This document shows, piece after piece, positions 50,343 through 59,038 of a stretch of DNA of 64,000 bases. The position numbers and the translations under genes are program-made. Each line of letters opens with the position of its first letter. Within the stretch, counting starts at the first letter, position 1. Source of the stretch: DASTQL01 sp035462375 (GTDB lineage: Bacteria; Actinomycetota; Actinomycetes; Jiangellales; Jiangellaceae); assembly GCA_035462375.1 (NCBI GenBank), contig DATHUJ010000178.1:1-64000 (forward strand), written 5' to 3'. Below the pieces are notes generated by a model. It had not been told where the DNA came from. It ran no database searches and was given only the letters and a program-made list of their open reading frames with translations.

Positions 50343-50774
50343 ATGGCCGCTGTCGTCCTCGTCGGCGTCGACAATAGCGACGCCAGCCGACGGGCCGTGG
50401 AGTTCGCCCGTGAACGCGCCAAGGAGGTCGGGGCCAGCCTCGTCCTCGCCCACGTGATCCCCTGGTCGCCGTACTCCTTCACCACGCCGGAGGAGAACGA
50501 GATGCGCCACGTCCGACGCGAGGCCGAGCTCGTCGCGGCCCGGGAACAGGTGCTCGAGCCGGCCCGCCAGGTGGTGGGCGACGACGTCCCCTGCACCACC
50601 GAGGCCCGGCACGGGCACCCCGCCGAGCTGTTGAGCAACCTGGCCCGTGAGCACGACGCCGTGCACGTGGTCGTCGGGCGCACCGGGGAGAGCCGGTTGC
50701 GGTCGATGTTCTTCGGCAGCGTGCCGTCGCAGCTGATCCAGATCGCCGACGTCCCCGTGACGGTCGTCCCGTGA
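50343..50774 (+). CDS. Universal stress protein (UspA family)
   Basis: A 143-aa single-domain Usp. It begins VVLVGVDNSDASRRAVEFARERA and ends with the ATP-binding-type VVVGRTGESRLRSMFFGSVPSQLIQIADVPVTVVP (GxxGx9G-S). Such proteins bind ATP and respond to stress. ATG at 50343 follows GGGAGG with a short spacer. The AGCS symporter gene follows closely, so they are probably co-transcribed. Confidence 0.92.
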   Translation: MAAVVLVGVDNSDASRRAVEFARERAKEVGASLVLAHVIPWSPYSFTTPEENEMRHVRREAELVAAREQVLEPARQVVGDDVPCTTEARHGHPAELLSNLAREHDAVHVVVGRTGESRLRSMFFGSVPSQLIQIADVPVTVVP

Positions 50775-50791
50775 CCCGCGCAGGAGCAGCC

Positions 50792-52282
50792 ATGTCCGAC
50801 ACCATCCGTGCGCAGAGCCTGGACGAGCGGATCAGCGACGCCACGACGCCGATCGCCGACGCCGTCACGTCCGTCGTCTTCTACTCGGTGCCGGTGGCCG
50901 GGGCGGAGCTACCCCTCATCGTCCTGTGGCTGGTCATCGCCGGCGCCTTCTTCACCGTCTACCTCGGCTTCCTCAACGTCCGGGGCTTCCGGCACGCCCT
51001 CGACCTCGTCCGTGGTCAGTACTCCGACCCGGACGACGCCGGCGAGGTCTCGCACTTCCAGGCCCTGGCCACCGCGGTCTCCGGCACAGTGGGGCTAGGC
51101 AACATCGCCGGTGTCGCCGTGGCCATCTCGATCGGCGGACCGGGCGCGACGTTCTGGATGATCCTGGCCGGCTTCCTCGGCATGTCGACCAAGCTCGCCG
51201 AGTGCACCCTCGGCGTGAAGTATCGCAACGAGCATGCCGACGGCACGGTCTCCGGCGGCCCGATGTACTACCTCCAGCGGGGCGTCGCGGCGGTGACCGG
51301 GAGCGCGGGCTTCGGCAAGACGCTGGCCATCCTCTTCGCGATCTTCTGCATCGGCGGATCGCTGGGCGGCGGGAACATGTTCCAGGCCAACCAGGCGACC
51401 GCGCAGATCCAGGCCGTCACCGGCGGGGCGGACAGCCCGATCGCCGACCTCAACTGGCTCATCGGACTGTGCTTCGCGATCGCCGTCGGTCTCGTCATCA
51501 TCGGTGGCATCAAGTCCATCGCCCGGGTGACCGAGAAGCTGGTCCCCCTCATGGCGGTCATCTACCTGACGGCCGGCGTCGTCGTGATCGTCTTCAACCT
51601 CGACGCCGTCCCCGGCGCCTTCGTCGACATCTTCCAGGGAGCGTTCAACCCCGAAGGCGTCGCGGGCGGGGCCATCGGCGCACTCATCGTCGGGTTCCAG
51701 CGCGCCGCGTTCTCCAACGAGGCCGGCATCGGCTCGGCGTCCATCGCGCACTCCGCGGTCCGCACCAAGCACCCGTCGACCGAGGGCCACGTCGCGCTGC
51801 TCGAGCCCTTCATCGACACGATCGTGATCTGCACTATGACCGCGCTCGTCATCGTCATCACCGGCGCCTACCTCGACCAGGACGCCGCCGAGCTGGGCGG
51901 CGTGGCCCTGACGTCCAACGCGTTCGAGACGGTCATCCCGTGGTTCCCGAACGTGCTGGCGGTCGCCGTCGTGCTCTTCGCCTTCTCCACGATGATCACG
52001 TGGGCCTACTACGGCATGAAGGCCACCGGCTACATCTTCAACGACAGCGCGCAGGCCGAGCTGGTCTTCAAGTTCGTCTTCATCACCTTCACCGTGATCG
52101 GCGCCTCACTGTCCCTCGGACCGGTCATCGACTTCTCCGACTCGATGATCTTCCTCATGGCGATCCCCAACGTCATCGGTCTCTACATCCTGGCCAGGAC
52201 CCTGAAGAAGGAGCTCAACGGCTACCGCGCCATGGTGGCCAGCGGCGAGTTCGCCAAGGCCAGCGACCGGCCGCGCGACTGA
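50792..52282 (+). CDS. AGCS-family alanine/glycine:cation symporter
   Basis: A 496-aa transporter with about 10-11 membrane helices. AGCS features are HFQALATAVSGTVGLGNIAGVAVAISIGGPGATFWMILAGFLGMSTKLAECTLGVKYR, GTVSGGPMYYLQRG, GGIKSIARVTEKLVPLMAVIYL and RAAFSNEAGIGSASIAHSAV. It imports alanine/glycine with sodium or protons. The ATG at 50792 was chosen because GGAG lies just upstream; a GTG at 50771 overlapping the usp stop is an alternative. Confidence 0.93.
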   Translation: MSDTIRAQSLDERISDATTPIADAVTSVVFYSVPVAGAELPLIVLWLVIAGAFFTVYLGFLNVRGFRHALDLVRGQYSDPDDAGEVSHFQALATAVSGTVGLGNIAGVAVAISIGGPGATFWMILAGFLGMSTKLAECTLGVKYRNEHADGTVSGGPMYYLQRGVAAVTGSAGFGKTLAILFAIFCIGGSLGGGNMFQANQATAQIQAVTGGADSPIADLNWLIGLCFAIAVGLVIIGGIKSIARVTEKLVPLMAVIYLTAGVVVIVFNLDAVPGAFVDIFQGAFNPEGVAGGAIGALIVGFQRAAFSNEAGIGSASIAHSAVRTKHPSTEGHVALLEPFIDTIVICTMTALVIVITGAYLDQDAAELGGVALTSNAFETVIPWFPNVLAVAVVLFAFSTMITWAYYGMKATGYIFNDSAQAELVFKFVFITFTVIGASLSLGPVIDFSDSMIFLMAIPNVIGLYILARTLKKELNGYRAMVASGEFAKASDRPRD

Positions 52283-52295
52283 CGGCCGGACCGAG

Positions 52296-52323
52296 CGGCC
52301 CCGTCCACGTGGTGGCGGGGCCG
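52296..52323. terminator. Bidirectional terminator between AGCS symporter gene and suf operon
   Basis: CGGCCCCG (52296-52303) and CGGGGCCG (52316-52323), a perfect 8-bp stem with a 12-nt loop that can itself pair (CCAC/GTGG), 14 bp past the symporter stop in a convergent gap. Confidence 0.65.
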
Positions 52324-52401
52324 TCGCGGGTGTGGCGTCGCCCGCCCCGGTCCTGGCGGCGTCGCGCGGATTGGGTCTCGAGGGCCCGGGCGCGGTCCCC
52401 G

Positions 52402-52731
52402 TCAGACGTTGAAGCCGAGGGAGCGGAGCTGGTCGCGCCCTTCGTCGGTGATCTTGTCCGGGCCCCACGGCGGCATCCAGACCCAGTTGATCCGGAAGTC
52501 CTGCACGAGCCCGTCCAGCGCCATCCGGGTCTGGTCCTCGATCACGTCGGTGAGCGGGCAGGCGGCGCTGGTCAGCGTCATGTCTATGGTGGCCACCCCG
52601 GCGTCGTCGACGTCGATGCCGTAGACGAGGCCCAGGTCGACGACGTTGATGCCCAGCTCGGGGTCGACGACGTCGCGCATGGCCTCGGTGAGGTCCTCGA
52701 GGCTCGTGGTCGTACCGGTCTGGTCGGTCAT
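52402..52731 (-). CDS. sufT: SufT/MIP18-family (DUF59) iron-sulfur assembly protein
   Basis: A 109-aa DUF59 protein: LEDLTEAMRDVVDPELGINVVDLGLVYGI, then TIDMTLTSAACPLTDVIEDQTRMAL, with the reactive cysteine in SAACPLTD. These proteins assist maturation of Fe-S proteins or act as carriers. It ends the suf operon, and its ATG overlaps the sufU stop (ATGA). Confidence 0.93.
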   Translation of the reverse strand: MTDQTGTTTSLEDLTEAMRDVVDPELGINVVDLGLVYGIDVDDAGVATIDMTLTSAACPLTDVIEDQTRMALDGLVQDFRINWVWMPPWGPDKITDEGRDQLRSLGFNV

Positions 52732-53201
52732 GGGGTCTCCTCCTCGGGGGCAGCGTCCGCCCGGGCGACGGCGTCCTTGAGAGCGGTCCAGGGCAGCAGC
52801 GCGCACTTGACGCGGACGGGATAGCGGGCGACGCCGGCGAAGGCGACACCGTCCTCGAGCACGGACTCGTCGGGCTCCACCGCGCCGCGCCCCGTCACCA
52901 GGGCGTGGAAGGCGTCGTAGCGGGCCAGCACCTCCGGGATCGGCCGGCCGGCCACCACGTCGGTGAGCACCGAGGCCGCAGCCTGGCTGATCGAGCAGCC
53001 CTGGCCCTCCCAGGACACGTCGACGAGGGCGTCGCCGTCGACCAGCACCCGCAGGGTCACCTCGTCGCCGCAGGTCGGGTTGACGTGGTGAGCGTCGGCG
53101 GCACGCAGCCCCGGGCGTCCCGGCTCGCGGAGGCCGCGGCCGTGCGGTCGCCTGGCGTGGTCCAGGATGATCTCCTGGTACATCTGCTCGACGGCGGCCA
53201 T
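52728..53201 (-). CDS. sufU: SUF system scaffold/sulfur acceptor SufU
   Basis: A 157-aa IscU-like SufU. Motifs are MYQEIILDHARRPHGRG, the first cysteine in HVNPTCGDEVTLRVLV, the second in VSWEGQGCSISQAAASVLTD and the third in RVKCALLPWTALKDAV. The insertion between the second and third cysteine is SufU-specific. It receives sulfur from SufS. The ATG at 53201 overlaps the sufS stop by 1 nt (TGATG). Confidence 0.96.
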   Translation of the reverse strand: MAAVEQMYQEIILDHARRPHGRGLREPGRPGLRAADAHHVNPTCGDEVTLRVLVDGDALVDVSWEGQGCSISQAAASVLTDVVAGRPIPEVLARYDAFHALVTGRGAVEPDESVLEDGVAFAGVARYPVRVKCALLPWTALKDAVARADAAPEEETP

Positions 53202-54496
53202 CAGGCCACCCCGAAGAATCGTCGGGCGTGGTGCACGGCCTCGACCAGGACGTCGATGTCGTCGGTGCCGTTGTAGAGGTAGAGCGAGGCGCGGGTCGAC
53301 GCCGGGAGACCGAACCGACGGTGCAGCGGCCAGGCACAGTGGTGACCGACCCGGACGGCGACACCCTGGTCGTCGAGCAGCTGGCCGAGGTCGTGCGGGT
53401 GGATTCCCTGGACGCTGAACGCCACCGTCGCCCCCCGGTCGGCGACCTCGGTCGGGCCCAGCACGTGCAGGCCCGGGACCGCCAGAAGGGCGTCGAGGGC
53501 GTACGCGGCGAGCACCTCCTCGTGCGCGGCCACCCCCGGCATCCCCAGGGCGGAGAGGTAGTCGCAGGCGGCAGCGAGACCCACCGCCTGGGCGGTCATC
53601 GGCACGCCTGCCTCGAACCGCTGCGGCGGCGGGGCGTAGGTCGACCCCTCCATCCGCACCACCTCGATCATCGACCCGCCGGTGAGGAAGGGCGGCATGA
53701 CCTCGAGCAGCTCGCGCCGCCCCCACAGCACTCCGATGCCGGAGGGGCCGAGCATCTTGTGCCCGCTGAAGACGACGAAGTCCGCGCCGAGGGAGGCCAC
53801 GTCGACGGGTAGGTGCGGGACCGACTGGCAGGCGTCCAGGAGGACCAGGGCGCCCACCTCGCGGGCTCGCCGCACCAGCGGGGCGGGCGGGTTGACGGTG
53901 CCCAGCACGTTGCTCTGATGCACGAAGGCGAGCAGCCGCGTGCGCTCCCCCACCACCGTGTCGAGGTCGCCGAGGTCGAGCCGGCCGTCGGGCGTCACAC
54001 CCAGCCACCGGAGCGTGGCACCGGTGCGTCGGCACAGCTCCTGCCACGGGACGAGATTGGCGTGGTGCTCCATCTCGGTGACGACGACCTCGTCACCGGG
54101 GCCGAGCCGGAACCGGGCGGCCTCCTCTCCGGCGTACGCGGCGTTGCTCATCGAGTAGGCGACGAGGTTGATCGCCTCGGTGGCGTTCTTGGTGAACACC
54201 ACCTCCCCGACTGCCGCGCCCACGAACCCGGCCACCGTCGCGCGGGCCGACTCGTAGGCGTCGGTCGCCTCCTCCGCGAGCTGGTGGGCCCCCCGGTGGA
54301 CGGCCGCGTTGTGCTGCTCGTAGAACTCGCGCTCCGCGTCCAGCACGCAGGCGGGCTTCTGGGAGGTGGCACCCGAGTCGAGGTAGACCAGTCGCCGCCC
54401 GTCGCGGACGGTACGCGACAGGATCGGGAAGTCGGCACGGATCCGGTCCAGCTCGACCGGGTCGAGCAGGCCGGCAGCGGGGGCAGTGGCGGTCAC
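53201..54496 (-). CDS. sufS: Cysteine desulfurase SufS
   Basis: A 431-aa PLP-dependent class II desulfurase releasing sulfur from cysteine. Visible features are RLVYLDSGATSQKPACVLDA, TEMEHHANLVPWQ, DACQSVPHLPVDV, the PLP lysine in FVVFSGHKMLGPSGIGVLWG and the catalytic cysteine in VGHHCAWPLHRRFG. It follows sufC by 8 bp and precedes its partner sufU. Confidence 0.97.
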   Translation of the reverse strand: MTATAPAAGLLDPVELDRIRADFPILSRTVRDGRRLVYLDSGATSQKPACVLDAEREFYEQHNAAVHRGAHQLAEEATDAYESARATVAGFVGAAVGEVVFTKNATEAINLVAYSMSNAAYAGEEAARFRLGPGDEVVVTEMEHHANLVPWQELCRRTGATLRWLGVTPDGRLDLGDLDTVVGERTRLLAFVHQSNVLGTVNPPAPLVRRAREVGALVLLDACQSVPHLPVDVASLGADFVVFSGHKMLGPSGIGVLWGRRELLEVMPPFLTGGSMIEVVRMEGSTYAPPPQRFEAGVPMTAQAVGLAAACDYLSALGMPGVAAHEEVLAAYALDALLAVPGLHVLGPTEVADRGATVAFSVQGIHPHDLGQLLDDQGVAVRVGHHCAWPLHRRFGLPASTRASLYLYNGTDDIDVLVEAVHHARRFFGVA

Positions 54497-54504
54497 GGCA
54501 GCCG

Positions 54505-55260
54505 TCAGACCTTGGTCAGGTAGGACTCGTACCCCTCGGCCTCGAGCTTCTCGGCCAGCTCGGGGCCGCCCTCCTCGGCGATCCGGCCCTCGACGAAGAC
54601 GTGCACGAAGTCAGGCTGGATGTAGCGGAGGATGCGGGTGTAGTGGGTGATGAGCAGGACACCGCGGTCGCCCTTGGCCCGGAACCGGTTGACCCCGTCC
54701 GCGACGACCCGCAGGGCGTCGATGTCGAGCCCGGAATCGGTCTCGTCGAGGACCGCGACCATGGGGTCGAGCAGCTCCAGCTGCAGGATCTCGTGGCGCT
54801 TCTTCTCCCCGCCGGAGAAGCCGGCGTTGACGTCGCGCTCGGCGAAGGCGGGATCCATGGACAGGTGGGCCATGGCCTCCTTGACGTCCTTGACCCAGGT
54901 GCGCAGCTTGGGCGCCTCGCCGTCGATCGCCGTCCGGGCGGTCCGCAGGAAGTTGGACACCGAGACACCGGCGACCTCGACGGGGTACTGCATGGCGAGG
55001 AACAGCCCGGCTCGGGCCCGCTGGTCGACCGTCATGGCCAGCACGTCCTCGCCGTCGAGCGTGACGGTGCCGCTGGTGATCGCGTACTTCGGGTGCCCCG
55101 CGATCGAGTAGGCGAGGGTGGACTTGCCGGAGCCGTTGGGTCCCATGAGCGCGTGCGTCTCGCCGGGACGGACGGTGAGATCGACGCCGCAGAGGATCTC
55201 CTTGGCGCCGGCCTCCGTCGGGACGGAGACGTGCAGGTCGCGGATCTCGAGCGTGGCCAT
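54505..55260 (-). CDS. sufC: SUF complex ATPase SufC
   Basis: A 251-aa ABC-type ATPase. Walker A ALMGPNGSGKSTLAYSIAGHP, the signature AGFSGGEKKRHEILQL, Walker B VAVLDETDSGLDIDALRVVADG and H-loop LLITHYTRIL are intact. It forms SufBC2D, which builds Fe-S clusters. The ATG at 55260 overlaps the Rieske gene stop. Confidence 0.98.
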   Translation of the reverse strand: MATLEIRDLHVSVPTEAGAKEILCGVDLTVRPGETHALMGPNGSGKSTLAYSIAGHPKYAITSGTVTLDGEDVLAMTVDQRARAGLFLAMQYPVEVAGVSVSNFLRTARTAIDGEAPKLRTWVKDVKEAMAHLSMDPAFAERDVNAGFSGGEKKRHEILQLELLDPMVAVLDETDSGLDIDALRVVADGVNRFRAKGDRGVLLITHYTRILRYIQPDFVHVFVEGRIAEEGGPELAEKLEAEGYESYLTKV

Positions 55261-55598
55261 CAGGCGGACTTCTCCTGGTTCAGGGGGTGGTCGATGTCGA
55301 CGAGGACGTCCTCGCCCTGGGTCGTGACGGGGTAGACGGCGACCGGCCGGGTCGCCGGCAAGCAGGTGGGGCGGCCGGTCACGAGGTCGAACCTGGAGCC
55401 GTGCAGCCAGCACTCGACCTCGCCGTCCTCGATCTCGCCCTCGGACAGCGAGACGTCCTCGTGCGTGCAGGTGTCGGAGATCGCGTGTAGCTCGCCCTCG
55501 TCCCGGACGACGGCCAGGATCTCGCCGTCGACGGTCACGCGGACGGCGCCCTGCTCCGGGACGTCGGCCAGGGCACAGGCGCGCCGGTAGTCGGTCAT
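55260..55598 (-). CDS. Rieske 2Fe-2S ferredoxin
   Basis: A 112-aa Rieske-type ferredoxin. The cluster ligands are in CTHEDVSL (Cys-x-His) and CWLHGSRFD (Cys-x2-His). It is a regular member of actinobacterial suf operons, between sufD and sufC, and may supply electrons for cluster assembly. It overlaps sufD by 4 nt. Confidence 0.95.
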   Translation of the reverse strand: MTDYRRACALADVPEQGAVRVTVDGEILAVVRDEGELHAISDTCTHEDVSLSEGEIEDGEVECWLHGSRFDLVTGRPTCLPATRPVAVYPVTTQGEDVLVDIDHPLNQEKSA

Positions 55599-56767
55599 GG
55601 CAGCGACTCCGCGAGCTCCCGCTCGACCTCGGCCATGAGCCGCTCCCGTACCTCGGGGACCCCGATGCGACCCAGCAACTCGGCGAAGAACCCCCGGACG
55701 ACGAGCCGCCGGGCCTCCTCCGCCGGGATGCCGCGGGCCTGCAGGTAGAACAGCTGCTCGTCGTCGAACCGCCCGGTGGCACTGGCGTGCCCCGCGCTCT
55801 GGACCTCACCGGTCTCGATCTCCAGGTTGGGCACCGAGTCGGCCCGCGCGCCGTCGGTGAGGACCAGGTTGCGGTTGAGCTCGAAGGTGTCGGTGCCGAT
55901 CGCCTCGGGGCGGATCAGGACGTCGCCGATCCACACCGTGTGTGCGTTCCTCCCCTGCAGGGCGCCCTTGTAGAGCACATTGCTCCGGCAGTGCGGCGTG
56001 GAGTGGTCGACGAAGAGCCGGTGCTCGAGGTGCTGCCCGGCGTCGGCGAAGTAGAGGCCGAGCAGCTCCGCGTCACCACCCGGCCCCGCGTACGAGACGG
56101 TCTGGACCATGCGGACGAGGTCGCCGCCGAGGCTCACCTGGAAGGCGCGCACCGAGGCGTCGCGGCCCACGTGGATCGCCGTCTGCCCGGCGTGGACGGC
56201 GTCGTCCGCCCACAGCGACAGGGTGACCAGATCGAGGCTGGCCCCTTCTCCGACCCGTACCGAGACCAGCTCGGCGTAGCGGGCGGATCCGGCGTGCTCG
56301 AGCACCACGGTCGCCTTGGCGTGGGCGCCGACGTCGATGACGAGGTGGCCGTGGACCGGTCGCTCGTCGCCCGTGCCGTCGAGGCGCAGCAGCACCGGTG
56401 CGTCCAGCTCGGCGTCGTCGGGCACCCGTAGCCGCACGGCACCTCCGGAGTGACGGGCCGCGAGGGCGGCGACCCGGTCGGAGGGGCCGGCCACGCCGAG
56501 TCTGCGGGCCTCCTCGCTGCTGATCTCGGCCAGCTCGGCCGGCTCCGGGACGCTCGTGGTCCAGGTCAGGTGCGCCCCGGTCCCTTCGTCGTCGAGCAGG
56601 CCACGCAAGCGGGGCAGCGGTGTGAACCGCCACTCCTCCTCGCGCCCCGTCGGGACGGGGTGGTCCGCGAGGTCGTACGACGCCGGGCGGTGCAGGGAAC
56701 TGCCGCGGTGCGCGCCGCTGCCGTGGCTGTGCGGCGCGACCTGGACAGGGGCCTCGATGGTGCTGAT
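55595..56767 (-). CDS. sufD: SUF complex scaffold subunit SufD, non-canonical start
   Basis: A predicted 390-aa SufD, the partner of SufB and SufC. The core has LVIDVGAHAKATVVLEHAG, QHLEHRLFVDHSTPHCRSNVLYKGAL, RNAHTVWIGDVLI and HASATGRFDDEQLFYLQARGI. The conserved N-terminus (HRPASYDLADHPVPTGREEE then WRFTPLPRLRGLL) is fully in frame upstream of the first usable TTG at 56608. No ATG, GTG or TTG precedes it in frame after the sufB stop. The family-like start STIEAPVQ follows two ATC codons (56765-56770) behind AGAGG. I therefore place the start at ATC 56767, with moderate certainty; a sequence error replacing an ATG is the alternative. Confidence 0.85.
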   Translation of the reverse strand: MSTIEAPVQVAPHSHGSGAHRGSSLHRPASYDLADHPVPTGREEEWRFTPLPRLRGLLDDEGTGAHLTWTTSVPEPAELAEISSEEARRLGVAGPSDRVAALAARHSGGAVRLRVPDDAELDAPVLLRLDGTGDERPVHGHLVIDVGAHAKATVVLEHAGSARYAELVSVRVGEGASLDLVTLSLWADDAVHAGQTAIHVGRDASVRAFQVSLGGDLVRMVQTVSYAGPGGDAELLGLYFADAGQHLEHRLFVDHSTPHCRSNVLYKGALQGRNAHTVWIGDVLIRPEAIGTDTFELNRNLVLTDGARADSVPNLEIETGEVQSAGHASATGRFDDEQLFYLQARGIPAEEARRLVVRGFFAELLGRIGVPEVRERLMAEVERELAESLP

Positions 56768-56834
56768 GATCCTCTCGCTTCCGTCTCGGGTCGGGTCACG
56801 ACTGGTGTGCAGGGTCCGCGGGGTATGGGGCGAG

Positions 56835-58259
56835 TCAGCCCACCGCGCCCTCCATCTGCAGCTCGATCAGCCGGTTCAGCTCCAGGGCGTACTCCATCGG
56901 CAGCTCGCGCGCGATCGGCTCGATGAAACCGCGCACGATCATCGCCATCGCCTCGTCCTCGGTCAGGCCGCGGCTCATCAGGTAGAACAGCTGGTCCTCG
57001 CTGACCTTGGACACCGTGGCCTCGTGGCCCATGGACACGTCGTCTTCCCGGACGTCCACGTACGGGTAGGTGTCCGACCGCGACACGGTGTCGACGAGCA
57101 GCGCGTCGCACTTGACCGTGCTGGCGCTGTGGTGCGCGCCCTCGAGGACCTGGACCAGCCCGCGGTACGAGGTCCGCCCGCCGCCGCGCGCCACCGACTT
57201 CGAGATGACGGACGACGAGGTGTACGGGGCCTGGTGGACCATCTTGGACCCGGCGTCCTGGTGCTGCCCCTCGCCGGCGAAGGCGATCGACAGGGTCTCG
57301 CCCTTGGCGTGCTCGCCGACCAGGTAGACCGCGGGGTACTTCATGGTCACCTTGGACCCGATGTTGCCGTCGACCCACTCCATCGTCGCGCCCTCGTGGG
57401 CCACGGCGCGCTTGGTGACGAGGTTGTAGACGTTGTTGGACCAGTTCTGGATCGTCGTGTAGCGGCAGCGTGCGCCCTTCTTGACGATGATCTCCACGAC
57501 CGCCGAGTGCAGGGAGTCCGAGGAGTAGATCGGCGCCGTGCAGCCCTCGACGTAGTGCACGTAGGCACCCTCGTCGACGATGATCAGCGTGCGCTCGAAC
57601 TGGCCCATGTTCTCGGTGTTGATCCGGAAGTAGGCCTGCAGCGGGATGTCGACCTGCACGCCGGGCGGCACGTAGATGAACGAGCCGCCGGACCAGACCG
57701 CCGTGTTGAGCGAGGCGAACTTGTTGTCACCGGGCGGGATGACGGTGCCGAAGTACTCCTGGAACAGCTCCGGGTGCTCGCGCAGGCCCGTGTCGGTGTC
57801 CAGGAAGATGACGCCCTTTTCCTCCAGATCGGCACGAATCTGGTGATAAACCACTTCGCTTTCGTACTGCGCGGCCACCCCGGCGACCAGCCGCTGCTTC
57901 TCGGCCTCGGGGATCCCCAGCCGGTCGTAGGTGTTCTTGATGTCCTCGGGCAGCTCCTCCCAGGACGTGGCCTGCTTCTCCGTGGTCCGCACGAAGTACT
58001 TGATGTTGTCGAAGTCGATGCCCGACAGGTCCGAGCCCCAGCTGGGCATCGGCTTCTTGTCGAAGAGGCGGAGTGCCTTGAGCCGGGTTTTGAGCATCCA
58101 CTCCGACTCGCCCTTGAGCGCCGAGATCTCGCGGACGACCTCCTCCGACAGACCGCGGCGCGCGGTGGCGCCGAAGGTGTCGATGTCGGCCCAGCCGTAC
58201 TCGTACCGGCCGATCCCCTCGAGCTCGGGGTTCCTGGCTTCGATGTCGGAGGTGGTCAT
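56835..58259 (-). CDS. sufB: SUF complex scaffold subunit SufB
   Basis: A 474-aa scaffold for Fe-S cluster building. Conserved features are GWADIDTFGATARRGLSEEVV, YFVRTTEKQATSWEELPEDIKNTYD, KFASLNTAVWSGGSFIYVPPGV, YVEGCTAPIYSSDSLHSAVVEI (conserved Cys) and YRGLVQVLEGAHHSASTVKCDALL. No intein is present. Codons 133-147 (57819-57863) switch to a low-GC, E. coli-like usage unlike the rest of the gene. The ATG at 58259 overlaps the sufR stop by 4 nt. Confidence 0.98.
   Translation of the reverse strand: MTTSDIEARNPELEGIGRYEYGWADIDTFGATARRGLSEEVVREISALKGESEWMLKTRLKALRLFDKKPMPSWGSDLSGIDFDNIKYFVRTTEKQATSWEELPEDIKNTYDRLGIPEAEKQRLVAGVAAQYESEVVYHQIRADLEEKGVIFLDTDTGLREHPELFQEYFGTVIPPGDNKFASLNTAVWSGGSFIYVPPGVQVDIPLQAYFRINTENMGQFERTLIIVDEGAYVHYVEGCTAPIYSSDSLHSAVVEIIVKKGARCRYTTIQNWSNNVYNLVTKRAVAHEGATMEWVDGNIGSKVTMKYPAVYLVGEHAKGETLSIAFAGEGQHQDAGSKMVHQAPYTSSSVISKSVARGGGRTSYRGLVQVLEGAHHSASTVKCDALLVDTVSRSDTYPYVDVREDDVSMGHEATVSKVSEDQLFYLMSRGLTEDEAMAMIVRGFIEPIARELPMEYALELNRLIELQMEGAVG
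57819..57863 (-). other. Low-GC synonymous codon island inside sufB
   Basis: Fifteen codons for ESEVVYHQIRADLEE use GAA, GTT, TAT, ATT, CGT and GAT. GC is 22 of 45 bases (49%) and only 7 of 15 third positions are G or C. Flanking codons are almost all G/C-ending. The protein sequence itself is ordinary SufB. Confidence 0.85.
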
Positions 58260-59017
58260 CCTGAGGTCCTCTCCCGGTGGGGTCCGGACGGGCTGATCTG
58301 GTGGGTCCTGCTCGTCGGTGCGGCGGCCGGCCGGGAGACGTGTGTCGTGCACACGCCGTCGCCGTGCGCGATCGTCGCCAGCCGCTGGACGTGGGTGCCC
58401 AGGAGGCGGGCGAAGACCTCGGTCTCCGCCTCGCAGAGCTGGGGGAACTGCTCGGCGACGTGGGCCACCGGGCAGTGGTGCTGGCACAGCTGCTCTCCGG
58501 CGGAGACCGGGGAGGCCTCCGCCGAGGCAGCGTATCCGTCCCCCGTGAGGGCGTCGGCGAGGGCCTGGACGGCGCCGGCCGGACCCGCTGCCTCGACGCT
58601 GGGCCGGTACCGGTCCTCCAGCTCCGCGACCCGGCGGCGGGCGAACTCGGCCACCAGGTCGTCGCCGCCCCGGTCGGCCAGGAACCGCATGGCGCTCACG
58701 GCGAGGTCGTCGTAGGCCTGGAAGAAGGCGTCCCGGCCGGAGTCGGTGAGCACGAAGACCTTGGCCGGCCGGCCTCGACCGCGGGGGGCGTAGGCACGTG
58801 GCACGCGCGCCTCGAGCATCCCTTCGGTGACCAGTGCGTCGAGGTGGCGTCGCACCGCAGCCGGTGTGATGGACAGCTGCTCCGCGAGCGCTGCCGCCGT
58901 CGCGGGACCCCGTTCGAGGATCGCGCGGGCGACCCGGTCGCGGGTGCCCGCGGAGGCGTCCTCGGCCCAGGCGCCGACGGGCACCGGTCGACCTGGGAGC
59001 TCACGCGGGTTTTTCAC
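58256..59017 (-). CDS. sufR: SufR-type Fe-S-sensing transcriptional repressor
   Basis: A 253-aa DeoR/ArsR-like regulator of the suf operon. The N-terminal winged helix is ARAILERGPATAAALAEQLSITPAAVRRHLDALVTEGML with wing RGRGRPAKVFVLTD. The C-terminal cluster-binding cysteines are in LCQHHCPVAHVAEQFPQLCEAET. As the first gene of the operon it gives feedback control: holo-SufR represses. The GTG at 59017 overlaps no gene; the palindrome immediately upstream is its probable operator. Confidence 0.95.
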   Translation of the reverse strand: MKNPRELPGRPVPVGAWAEDASAGTRDRVARAILERGPATAAALAEQLSITPAAVRRHLDALVTEGMLEARVPRAYAPRGRGRPAKVFVLTDSGRDAFFQAYDDLAVSAMRFLADRGGDDLVAEFARRRVAELEDRYRPSVEAAGPAGAVQALADALTGDGYAASAEASPVSAGEQLCQHHCPVAHVAEQFPQLCEAETEVFARLLGTHVQRLATIAHGDGVCTTHVSRPAAAPTSRTHQISPSGPHRERTSG

Positions 59018-59018
59018 A

Positions 59019-59038
59019 ACACCAGTGTCGCCAATTTA
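59019..59038 (-). promoter_or_regulatory. Candidate suf promoter with SufR operator
   Basis: TAAATT (59033-59038) is a possible -10 box. The dyad ACAC-CA-GTGT (59019-59028) lies between it and the GTG of sufR, at the expected transcription start. That is a good place for autorepression. Confidence 0.5.
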
